This document shows positions 11,460 to 18,829 of a DNA stretch of 25,812 nt, piece after piece; position 1 is the stretch's first letter, and each line of letters begins with the position of its first letter. Under the pieces are notes generated by a model. It ran no database searches, had not been told where the DNA came from, and saw only the letters and a list, made by a program, of their open reading frames with translations. The position numbers and the translations under genes were made by a program. This stretch comes from a virus, in the IMG/VR virus record IMGVR_UViG_3300006737_000172, positions 1 through 25,812 of that record; one strand, written 5' to 3'.

Positions 11460-11640
11460 CAGCCCCCTATAAAATCCCTGAAATGTTTCACAAAAAATAA
11501 ATGAAAAGGTGAAATGTTTTGAATAAAATGTATCAAAAGAGTGGGCCCCGGGGTGAATATTTTGATTTTTCTTTATCGTAAAGAGTTTGTATGATATAGT
11601 ATAACACAAAATATCCATACATCTAACAAAAATTAATAAC
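11460..11640. other. Non-coding divergent junction with a GC-only palindrome
   Basis: This stretch between the two arms has no convincing gene. It contains ATCAAAA (11532-11538) and TTTTGAT (11560-11566) as an inverted repeat around GGGCCCCGGGG (11543-11553), a GC-only palindromic block in very AT-rich DNA. It also has a repeated GAAATGTTT word (11480s and 11510s). It could be a replication origin, packaging site or control region. The minus-strand frame across it (11648-11424) looks like chance. Confidence 0.45.
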
Positions 11641-11686
11641 TGTGACATTAGCTAGTTATAGTATAGAGTAACAGGCTATTGTCATA
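11641..11686. repeat. Inverted-end element R3 (copy 3 of 3)
   Basis: This 46-bp element begins TGTGACATTAG and ends CTATTGTCATA, with the same interior as R2. It lies exactly between the leftward and rightward arms, about 60 bases before the first right-arm start codon. This fits a control or origin element. Confidence 0.68.
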
Positions 11687-11747
11687 CTGTTTTAATAACA
11701 GATATTTCCATGTGATAGTATCTTATAGACAAAAATGTAAAAACATT

Positions 11748-12032
11748 ATGGCAAAACCCAGGAAAGTAGGTGGCCCTATACAAAAACTAAGTGCGTTTGC
11801 GGCTAAGAAAAAGGCGGAACGTGATAAGAAGAGGGCGATGAGAAAAGACAGGAAGGCAAAAAAGGCTGATTCACAGAAAAAGCATCGAGATAATCCATCT
11901 ATGAAGGGTAAGGATTACGATCATAAAGATAAAAAGTTTAAAAGTGAGAAAAATAACCGTGGAAACGACGGAGAAGGCACTATTAAAGAAGGTAAAAGAA
12001 AGTATAGAATAAAAACAAAGAAAAGAAAATGA
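11748..12032 (+). CDS. Lysine/arginine-rich small protein, first gene of right arm
   Basis: I chose ATG 11748 (MAKPRKVGGPIQKLSAFAAK); the upstream ATG at 11679 falls inside element R3 and adds an atypical segment. The 94-aa protein is extremely basic (KKKAERDKKRAMRKDRKAKK and similar) with no hydrophobic core, so it is probably disordered and binds nucleic acid. It could be a virion-internal or DNA-condensing protein, or a scaffold-like component. Its TGA overlaps the next ATG by 4 bases. Confidence 0.7.
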   Translation: MAKPRKVGGPIQKLSAFAAKKKAERDKKRAMRKDRKAKKADSQKKHRDNPSMKGKDYDHKDKKFKSEKNNRGNDGEGTIKEGKRKYRIKTKKRK

Positions 12033-12139
12033 CAGCTTTAATGGATATGGATGATTTTATAGCTATGGTAGCGGTATTAATCATATTATTAGCCGGAGTA
12101 ACCACTTTGTGGTTAATGATTAACGATAAAAAAAAGTAA
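12029..12139 (+). CDS. 36-aa single-pass membrane microprotein
   Basis: The frame MTALMDMDDFIAMVAVLIIL continues hydrophobic to about residue 31 and ends INDKKK. It has an acidic N-terminus, one transmembrane helix and a basic tail, suggesting N-out/C-in topology. It overlaps the preceding stop (ATGA), and the first fibre gene starts directly after its TAA. A lysis or virion-membrane role is possible. Confidence 0.65.
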   Translation: MTALMDMDDFIAMVAVLIILLAGVTTLWLMINDKKK

Positions 12140-15100
12140 ATGGCAAGAATTAGTAGTTTTCCTTTAGATGATAATATAGGATTAAATGATATTTTATTTG
12201 GATCTGAAAATAATGGTATTGGAGCTAACGGACAACCCATATATGTAACTAAAAACTACAGAATAGGTGATTTATCTAATTTTTTCGGGTTAAGTGGTGA
12301 TAATGTAACGTTAAATACAACTAAATTAACGAGTTTAGCTACTTTTAATGCTGATGGTAGTGTAGCTTCATTGCAAAATGCCACTGTAAGTTTAATAAAC
12401 ACAGCGACTACAGCTGCTGGCTTTGCTACTTCTAGCTCTGTAACAGCGGTAAACTCTAGAGTAGACATAATATTGGGTTCAGGTGGTTCTAGTGTGTCAC
12501 AGGCATTTGCTAACCAGGTATTCACTACTACTACAAACTCAGATTTTGCTGCAGCAACTGATGTTACTGAAATAAAGAGTCAGTTTACGTATAGTGGAAG
12601 TGATATAAATGGATTAGCTAGTGGTACGACAATATCAACAGCAATAGCAACTGCGGAGACAAGTGCGGTATCAACAGCTAATGCAGCTAGAGCAGCAGCT
12701 GAAACAGCTTTAGTGGCAACTATATCTAAGGTGTTTAGGCAAACAAGTGCACCTGCAGTCACAGAACCTGTTAACTCTATATGGTACGACACAGATGACA
12801 ACAATAAACCTTATGTATTAGTTACTGGTACACCTAGAGTTTGGACAGCAGTTAATGATCCTACACTAGCAACATCGGCAAGTGTAACAACGGTGAGTGA
12901 TGCTGTAGCATTGGTAAACGGTAAGTTGTCAGCTAGGTATGGTATTAAAGTAGCTACTGGCAATGTTTTTGCTGGTATGGAACTAATGTCTAATAGTGAT
13001 GCCACAGGTGCAGTTAGTGACATAATATTTACAGCAACTAACTTTAAGATAAAAACAATAGATGGTAGTGGCAATGTTTCACCTGTTGCACCTTTTACTG
13101 TTAGTGGTGCTAATGGATCAAACGTTGTAAGTATAGATGGATCACTTAAAATAGGTAACACAAGCTTAACTGATGTTACTACTAAAGCTAACAGTGCAAC
13201 TCAATCTAGCGATCATGCTAGTATTCAAGCAGGAACAACCGCAGCTAATGTAGGACTTGCTAATGTTGTTAATAGTAACTTTGATTCAAATGGTAATGTA
13301 ATAGGTGGTGCTGTTGGTGGAACTACTATAAATTCAACAAAAATATTTCAAGGTACAGGTACTTTTGGTAACGCTAATACTGGTTTCTACTTAGATAATG
13401 GAGGTAATTTTTCATTAAGAGATAAATTAGTTTTTAATGGAAGTACTGGTGATTTAAGTATTGCTGGAGCTATAAGCGCAACATCAGGAACTATAGCTAA
13501 TGGTGTTACTATAGGTGGAACAGCAGCTAGTACAGTTGCTAGTGGTGCTGCATCTGGTGCCACTGCAAATCAAACATCTACTGCTGACATAAGAGCTGTT
13601 GGAGCAGCCACGTCAGGAACTATAGCCGGTATTAGTATATCAGGATCAGAACTATATCAAGGCGCAGGAAATTTTAATAATGCCGATACTGGTTTTTATT
13701 TAGGATCAAATGGAACATTTTCACTAAAAGATAAACTATCTTGGAATGGTACAACATTAACAATAAATGGTAATGGTACTTTTTCAGGAGCTTTATCCGC
13801 AGCTAGTGGTTCGTTTGCAGGAGATATATCATCAGCTTCTGGTACATTTACAGGAAATTTATCAGTAGGTAGTAGTAATACTATATTTAAAGCAACCACA
13901 GATGGTATACAATTAGGGCATGCTACTTTTGGTAGTGCACCCTTTAGAGTTACTGCAGCAGGAGTTTTAACAGCCACAAGTGGTTCTTTTGCTGGAAGTA
14001 TAACTGGTGCAACTGGTACTTTTGCCGGTGTTACAATAAACTCTAATGGAATATCAGGAACTGGTTTTACTTTAAATTCTAGTGGATTAACAGCTACAAG
14101 TGGTTCTTTTACAGGAGTAGTAAACGCTACTAGCGGATCTTTTGCTGGTAATATATCATCTGCTACAGGTACATTTACTGGTGGTATATCTGGAACTGGA
14201 TATACTTTAAATAATAGTGGTTTACAATTAGACAATGCTAGTTCCGTTATAAACCTTGGTAACTCAGTAGTTCTTAGTTCTAATGGATTAACAGGTCAAG
14301 GTTTTGAATTAACGTCAACTGGAATAGAAGCAAGTAGTGGTTTGATTGGAGGATGGTCTATAGGTAGTAACTTGTCATCTTCAGATGGTGAAATGACTAT
14401 GAATCCAGCTACAAACTCTATTCAGATATTTGAAGGTTCAGATGTTAGGGTTGATATAAACTCTAATGAAAACGTATCTGATCCAGAACAAACAGGTAGT
14501 GTTACAAGTGTTAATTCATTAACAGCAACAACAACAACGCCTTCAACTCAAAGCGGAAATATATCTTATAGTTCTGGAAAAAATGTTTATATATATTCTA
14601 GTGATACTGGATCTTGGACAGGTAGCACTTTACCTAACAAAACAGTTCAATATAGTATAGCTATGTCTGCTGATGGTTACACGATACAAGTTACTGATGG
14701 TAGTGGTGATTTTGTAGGTAGCATGAGTTGTGTTGCTGGGCTAGCATTCAGTACATCAACTAACACTAGTGATATATTTCACTACACTAGTAGTGCCACT
14801 GCTTCTAGATCTGATGGTGGATCTGCAAGTATATCAAACACCACTGTTACTGGAACATTTGTATGGCCAAATCAAAATACAGTATATATATTTGGATGGA
14901 ATAAAAATGTTAATATTTCTGGTACAAACTACAGTGGAGAACCACCATCTGGACCCCAGACTTCCGCAATAACCTTTAAAACACCTGTAGCAACACCAGC
15001 TACTGGTAATATAACATTAACTATATCAAAATGCGAGTTAGTACCTGGTGGTTTGTTAATAGCTAAAGATACTAGTAATTTTCTAAGAGTAAACAGAAAA

Positions 15101-15775
15101 GTAAGTAGCAGTGCTGCATGGAGTAGTAATTTTATACATAGTAAAATGTATGCATGGAGACATGAAGGTAGATTAGCTGTCGTTGATGAATTTAATGGTT
15201 CTGGAGTTGGTATCAGCGGAGATCTTTTAATAGGTCAGACATCTCCAACTTCATCAAGTAATGGAAGTATTAGAATTTTTACTTCTAGTGGAGTTCCTTA
15301 TATAGATTATACAGGCGGTACTTTACAATGGAGAAATACTAGTTCTGGAGGAGGTGTTAAAATAAACTTTGAATCTAATGGAAATATACTAAACAGTAAT
15401 GGTAGTTATGGAACAATAAGTTCAGATGAAAGATTAAAGAAAAACATAACAGATGCTACAGGTAAACTAGAAGATTTACTTTTATTAAAAGTTATAAATT
15501 ATGAATTTATTAGTGATGAAAATCCTGGTAAAAAAATAGGTTTTAAAGCTCAAGAGTTTGAAAAAGTATTTCCTTCTTTAGTGTTTGACACAGATACTAG
15601 AGAGTACGATGAAGACAACAATGTAATCTCAGGATATGAAGATCAAAAAGGATTATATGTTGGCATGGAGTTTGCAATACTTACTAAAGCAATACAAGAG
15701 CAGCAAGCAATAATACAATCACAAAAAACATTAATAGAAGACTTAACTGCAAGAGTAACTGCTCTTGAAAGTTAA
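12140..15775 (+). CDS. Tail fibre protein with C-terminal S74 intramolecular chaperone
   Basis: This is a 1211-aa, Ser/Thr/Gly/Asn-rich fibre. The N-terminus (MARISSFPLDDN, then NYRIGDLSNFFG) resembles the second fibre at 20664 and is probably the virion-attachment part. An Ala-rich coiled segment lies near 165-195, and a domain reminiscent of tail-tip host-specificity proteins near 263-325. A duplicated module follows (YQGAGNFNNADTGFYL and its partner, near 400 and 503), then short SGSFAG/SGTFTG beta-solenoid-like repeats (about 550-700). The C-terminal 120 residues are an S74 peptidase/chaperone domain. Ser1095 precedes DERLKKNI, and FKAQE and a coiled coil follow. S74 domains trimerise the fibre and then cleave themselves off. 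Confidence 0.9.
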   Translation: MARISSFPLDDNIGLNDILFGSENNGIGANGQPIYVTKNYRIGDLSNFFGLSGDNVTLNTTKLTSLATFNADGSVASLQNATVSLINTATTAAGFATSSSVTAVNSRVDIILGSGGSSVSQAFANQVFTTTTNSDFAAATDVTEIKSQFTYSGSDINGLASGTTISTAIATAETSAVSTANAARAAAETALVATISKVFRQTSAPAVTEPVNSIWYDTDDNNKPYVLVTGTPRVWTAVNDPTLATSASVTTVSDAVALVNGKLSARYGIKVATGNVFAGMELMSNSDATGAVSDIIFTATNFKIKTIDGSGNVSPVAPFTVSGANGSNVVSIDGSLKIGNTSLTDVTTKANSATQSSDHASIQAGTTAANVGLANVVNSNFDSNGNVIGGAVGGTTINSTKIFQGTGTFGNANTGFYLDNGGNFSLRDKLVFNGSTGDLSIAGAISATSGTIANGVTIGGTAASTVASGAASGATANQTSTADIRAVGAATSGTIAGISISGSELYQGAGNFNNADTGFYLGSNGTFSLKDKLSWNGTTLTINGNGTFSGALSAASGSFAGDISSASGTFTGNLSVGSSNTIFKATTDGIQLGHATFGSAPFRVTAAGVLTATSGSFAGSITGATGTFAGVTINSNGISGTGFTLNSSGLTATSGSFTGVVNATSGSFAGNISSATGTFTGGISGTGYTLNNSGLQLDNASSVINLGNSVVLSSNGLTGQGFELTSTGIEASSGLIGGWSIGSNLSSSDGEMTMNPATNSIQIFEGSDVRVDINSNENVSDPEQTGSVTSVNSLTATTTTPSTQSGNISYSSGKNVYIYSSDTGSWTGSTLPNKTVQYSIAMSADGYTIQVTDGSGDFVGSMSCVAGLAFSTSTNTSDIFHYTSSATASRSDGGSASISNTTVTGTFVWPNQNTVYIFGWNKNVNISGTNYSGEPPSGPQTSAITFKTPVATPATGNITLTISKCELVPGGLLIAKDTSNFLRVNRKVSSSAAWSSNFIHSKMYAWRHEGRLAVVDEFNGSGVGISGDLLIGQTSPTSSSNGSIRIFTSSGVPYIDYTGGTLQWRNTSSGGGVKINFESNGNILNSNGSYGTISSDERLKKNITDATGKLEDLLLLKVINYEFISDENPGKKIGFKAQEFEKVFPSLVFDTDTREYDEDNNVISGYEDQKGLYVGMEFAILTKAIQEQQAIIQSQKTLIEDLTARVTALES

Positions 15776-15811
15776 AAAACTAAATGAGTGTGTAACTATA
15801 CTCTAAGAAAC

Positions 15812-15827
15812 CCCGCGATGTTGCGGG
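15812..15827. other. GC-rich hairpin between fibre gene and next gene
   Basis: CCCGC-GATGTT-GCGGG is a perfect 5-bp hairpin in AT-rich DNA, 37 bases after the fibre stop. Its T-rich flank lies on the minus-strand side (GGTTTCTT), so it is better shaped to stop leftward than rightward transcription. It may also protect mRNA ends. Confidence 0.5.
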
Positions 15828-15849
15828 AATAACCAAAACCAATAAAACA

Positions 15850-16152
15850 ATGACATACGCAATACACTATAGCTCTAATACATGGAGCAACAACCGACAA
15901 ACACAAATGACCGATGAAACTGTTAAAGAGCAGTTGGAATATATTTCAGATAAGAAAAACTGGAGGATAGTTCAACTACCAAACGGATTTTATCAAACCG
16001 AGTACAAAGACATGCAGAACGATAAGTTTTGGCATGATGTAACAAGAAGGGAAACACTAGAGAGTGCAGAGGCTGCTATTGATGGTAGCATAGAGCATTA
16101 TAAGAAAAAACTTTCTTTTTTAGAAGGTCCTAGAGTAGTTAAAACTTTTTGA
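15850..16152 (+). CDS. Hypothetical 100-aa protein
   Basis: The product (MTYAIHYSSNTWSNN at the start, AIDGSIEHYKKKLSFLEGP near the end) is soluble with a C-terminal helix. No family is assigned. It has an A-rich leader typical of hosts without Shine-Dalgarno use (AACCAATAAAACAATGAC). It lies between the fibre and groEL, so late expression is likely. Confidence 0.72.
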   Translation: MTYAIHYSSNTWSNNRQTQMTDETVKEQLEYISDKKNWRIVQLPNGFYQTEYKDMQNDKFWHDVTRRETLESAEAAIDGSIEHYKKKLSFLEGPRVVKTF

Positions 16153-16187
16153 TAAAAAACAATATATAATCAATTTAATTTAATTTA

Positions 16188-17750
16188 ATGGAATACAATC
16201 AACCTAGTGAGATCGTCAAAGATTTAAACTTTGGTGACTCAGCTAAACAAAGAATATCAGCAGGTGTGGATAAACTAGCTAAAGCAGTTAAATCTACACT
16301 TGGCGCATCTGGTAAATGTGTTATTTACGAAGATGCAAGAGGAAATCCAGTGATTACAAAAGACGGAGTAACCGTAGCTGAATCGGTTGTCTTGTTTGAT
16401 CCAGTGGAAAACATAGGAGCAACTCTTATTAAAGAGGCTTCTAGGAATACAGTGAAGGAAGCAGGGGATGGCACAACAACTGCCATCGTCCTTGCTGAAT
16501 CACTGTTAAATAGTGTCAATAATGCTGATAGTAATGTATCTATAAGAGATATAAAAAATGGTATGAATACGGGTTTATCTAAGATAAATGAGTATTTAAA
16601 TAATAAATCTATAAAGGTAAAAGATTCAATGCTTAATAGTGTTGCATCTATATCTTGCAACAACGACCCTGAGTTAGGTGACATAATATCTGAAGCATAT
16701 AATAAAGTTGGTGCAGATGGTGTTGTACTTATGGAAGGATCTGAGACAGATCAAACTTACGTGGAAGTTGTAGATGGAGTGCAATTTGATAGTGGTTTAA
16801 CATCACCGCACTTCATAACAGATAAAGACAAACATAGAGCTGTTTTAGACAACCCTATGGTGTTAATTGTCTCATCAGAGATAAGTAACATAAGAAAGAT
16901 ACAAAACGTCTTAGAGTTTATTATAAAGGGTAATAAAAGCTTATTAATAGTAGCACAAGTAGAACAACAAGTAAAATCAGCTTTGTTAATGAATAAAGTT
17001 AAAGGTAATATTAATGTTAATATCGTTGATTTACCAGGCTTCGGACCTACTAAGCAAGATACTATTGATGATTTAGCTTTTTTGACTGGTGCTCAAGTTA
17101 TAAATGAAGAGCTTGGCGATGATATGGATTTTATAAATCCTAGTGTGTTAGGTAGAGTTACCAAGTCAGTGACAGATGACAAATCAACCGTTATAACTAC
17201 TTTAGAAGATTTAGATGTAAAAGAAAGGCTTAAGAATATAAAATCATTAATTAAAAAAGAAAAAGATGGTTTTATAAAAAAGAAGTTAAATCAAAGATTA
17301 GCTATGCTATCAGGCTCTGTAGGAGTTATAAAAGTAGGTGCTGATTCTAAGGTTGAATTAAAAGAAAAGAAAGATAGAGTTGAAGATGCAATATATGCTG
17401 TTAAAGCAGCCTTAAAAGAAGGCATTGTGCCTGGTGGAGGAATAGCATTACTTAATGCATCTCAAAACATAGAACCAAAAAACGAAGGTGAGAGAGTTAT
17501 ATTAAAAGCAATTAAAGCACCTCACTACACAATACTTGATAATGCTGGTATTGCTGACTCAGTAGTACCAATTAAAAAAGGTTTTGGTATTGATGTTGTT
17601 TCAGGTGGCGCAGTTGATATGATAAAAGCTGGTATTATCGATCCAGTTCTTGTCACTAAAACTGCTTTAAAAAACGCGGTAAGTGTTGTATCCACCATTG
17701 TATCTGCTGATTGTGTTGTATCTAATATGAGAACAAATGAAAGCAATTAA
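16188..17750 (+). CDS. groEL: Phage-encoded GroEL-type chaperonin (Hsp60)
   Basis: This is a 520-aa group I chaperonin. The ATP site is complete: KSTLGASGK (about 35-43), ITKDGVTVAE with Asp59, GDGTTTA (93-99), the catalytic Asp near 400 in EDAIYAVKAAL, and VPGGGIALL (about 414-422). Apical-domain sequence is present (about 190-370). It is shorter than bacterial GroEL and lacks the Gly-Gly-Met-rich C-terminal tail, ending NMRTNESN. It should assemble into a folding cage, probably for virion proteins such as the large fibres. The neighbouring gene encodes the co-chaperonin, overlapping by 14 bases and in reverse order to the bacterial groES-groEL operon. Codon use resembles its phage neighbours, so acquisition is not recent. 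Confidence 0.95.
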   Translation: MEYNQPSEIVKDLNFGDSAKQRISAGVDKLAKAVKSTLGASGKCVIYEDARGNPVITKDGVTVAESVVLFDPVENIGATLIKEASRNTVKEAGDGTTTAIVLAESLLNSVNNADSNVSIRDIKNGMNTGLSKINEYLNNKSIKVKDSMLNSVASISCNNDPELGDIISEAYNKVGADGVVLMEGSETDQTYVEVVDGVQFDSGLTSPHFITDKDKHRAVLDNPMVLIVSSEISNIRKIQNVLEFIIKGNKSLLIVAQVEQQVKSALLMNKVKGNINVNIVDLPGFGPTKQDTIDDLAFLTGAQVINEELGDDMDFINPSVLGRVTKSVTDDKSTVITTLEDLDVKERLKNIKSLIKKEKDGFIKKKLNQRLAMLSGSVGVIKVGADSKVELKEKKDRVEDAIYAVKAALKEGIVPGGGIALLNASQNIEPKNEGERVILKAIKAPHYTILDNAGIADSVVPIKKGFGIDVVSGGAVDMIKAGIIDPVLVTKTALKNAVSVVSTIVSADCVVSNMRTNESN

Positions 17751-17994
17751 TCATTATCTTATAGTAGATGACATAAAAGAAGAGCAAAAGAAAATTGCTG
17801 GTCTTATATTTACAGAAAAAACAGATGTAGATAATAGATACGTTAAAGCCAAAATAATAAGTAAAGGTGAACTTGCGGAAGGAGTTAAAAAGAACGATAT
17901 AGTTTACTATGATAAACACGCTGGACATGGAATTGCTTATGGAGATAATTTTTATAAAGTAATTAAAGTAAGCGATGTCATTTTAGTTGAATAA
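17737..17994 (+). CDS. groES: GroES-like co-chaperonin
   Basis: The 85-aa protein starts MKAINHYLIVDDIKEEQKKI. AGLIF near 21-25 matches the hydrophobic tip of the mobile loop that docks on GroEL (compare GIVL in GroES). YVKAKIISKGEL then KKNDIVYYDKHAGHGI and a final strand VSDVILVE follow the GroES beta-barrel order. It is shorter than E. coli GroES (97 aa), as phage co-chaperonins often differ in the roof loop. It begins within the last codons of groEL, so the two are translationally coupled and presumably form a matched pair. Confidence 0.88.
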   Translation: MKAINHYLIVDDIKEEQKKIAGLIFTEKTDVDNRYVKAKIISKGELAEGVKKNDIVYYDKHAGHGIAYGDNFYKVIKVSDVILVE

Positions 17995-18037
17995 AATCTT
18001 TATTAAAACAATTTTTTAAATTTAAAAACAAACAAAC

Positions 18038-18364
18038 ATGAATAACCCATTATTAATTTTTATAGATGCTGCAGATGATGCGGCAGCTTATCCATTGTCA
18101 TCTCTTTTAAGCATGACTGTTGCTGCAGATGCTACAATACTGATGAAGTTTAAAAGTTCACTTGGAGGTGGGACTACAAATGAAACTGACTTAGTTACTG
18201 TAACTTGTACTTCTAATACTGAATTAACTGTATTTAAAGCTATTGCTTCTGCTATAGCTAGTCCAGCTGGTGTCCATGAAGGATATGTAGTTGTGGCTGA
18301 CGGTGTTAATAGCGTATTTGTTGATTCAAATATTACTGCTACTGCAATTACTATTGATACTTAA
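18038..18364 (+). CDS. Small Ala/Thr-rich protein, possibly structural
   Basis: The 108-aa protein is rich in Ala, Thr, Val and Ser. Alternating polarity (DLVTVTCTSNTELTVFKAIA, then GYVVVADGVNSVFVD) suggests a beta-rich fold with no transmembrane segment. Its leader is strongly A-rich, indicating high expression. A minor capsid, decoration or cement protein is plausible because of the late position, but no family is recognised. Confidence 0.7.
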   Translation: MNNPLLIFIDAADDAAAYPLSSLLSMTVAADATILMKFKSSLGGGTTNETDLVTVTCTSNTELTVFKAIASAIASPAGVHEGYVVVADGVNSVFVDSNITATAITIDT

Positions 18365-18367
18365 TAA

Positions 18368-18808
18368 TTGAGACTAACAGCGCATGATTTGCGTGATTTA
18401 AATATCCTTAAGTATTACAGGCTCACACGTAAGTGGGCTTGTAAAACTTATGGTTTTAATGATGCTGATCTAGAATTACTAATATATTTAGATTGTAAAA
18501 AAAGATTTACACGTAATGATTTTATAAATGGTGTTTATACTTATACATGGGATAAGCATAGATGGGAAAGATTAAAGCGTGAGGGTTGGATAGAGGTTTG
18601 GAGACAAAGAAATAGGACTACTATAAAATATAGTATATTTAAAACTTCATTTAAATGTAGTCAATTAATAAGTAGAATATATAGAATACTACTAGGTGAA
18701 GAGGATTTACCTTTTTCAGACAGAAGTGTTTTTCATAAAAACAAATCATATACAGATAAGGTTATGAATAAAGCCATAGATGATATGATAAAAGATAATG
18801 AACGATAA
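18368..18808 (+). CDS. Winged-helix-like DNA-binding protein with TTG start
   Basis: The 146-aa basic protein has a helical N-terminal half (LNILKYYRLTRKWACKTYGF, then ADLELLIYLDCKK) and RERL-type wing sequences (WERLKREGWIEVWRQRNRTT), which look like a MarR/winged-helix domain. No ATG occurs before residue 132, and two in-frame stops (TAATAA) directly precede TTG 18368, so TTG is the best start. Marine phages often carry a similar small wHTH protein among late genes. It might regulate late transcription or bind DNA at the packaging or head stage. Confidence 0.78.
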   Translation: MRLTAHDLRDLNILKYYRLTRKWACKTYGFNDADLELLIYLDCKKRFTRNDFINGVYTYTWDKHRWERLKREGWIEVWRQRNRTTIKYSIFKTSFKCSQLISRIYRILLGEEDLPFSDRSVFHKNKSYTDKVMNKAIDDMIKDNER

Positions 18809-18829
18809 TTTAAACTAAAAAACAAAAAA

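Noticed and set aside
11424-11648. Minus-strand open frame across the divergent junction
   Set aside because: It starts inside R3 and stops in promoter K, but its Phe/Cys/Tyr-rich product lacks any recognisable pattern and crosses the GC palindrome. Treated as chance.
11679-11747. Upstream start of the first right-arm gene
   Set aside because: It begins inside R3 and adds an atypical aromatic segment to an otherwise purely basic protein.
12256-14235. Long minus-strand open frames inside the first fibre gene
   Set aside because: They are antisense shadows of a Ser/Thr/Gly-biased coding sequence and give low-complexity Val/Pro/Ala-rich products.
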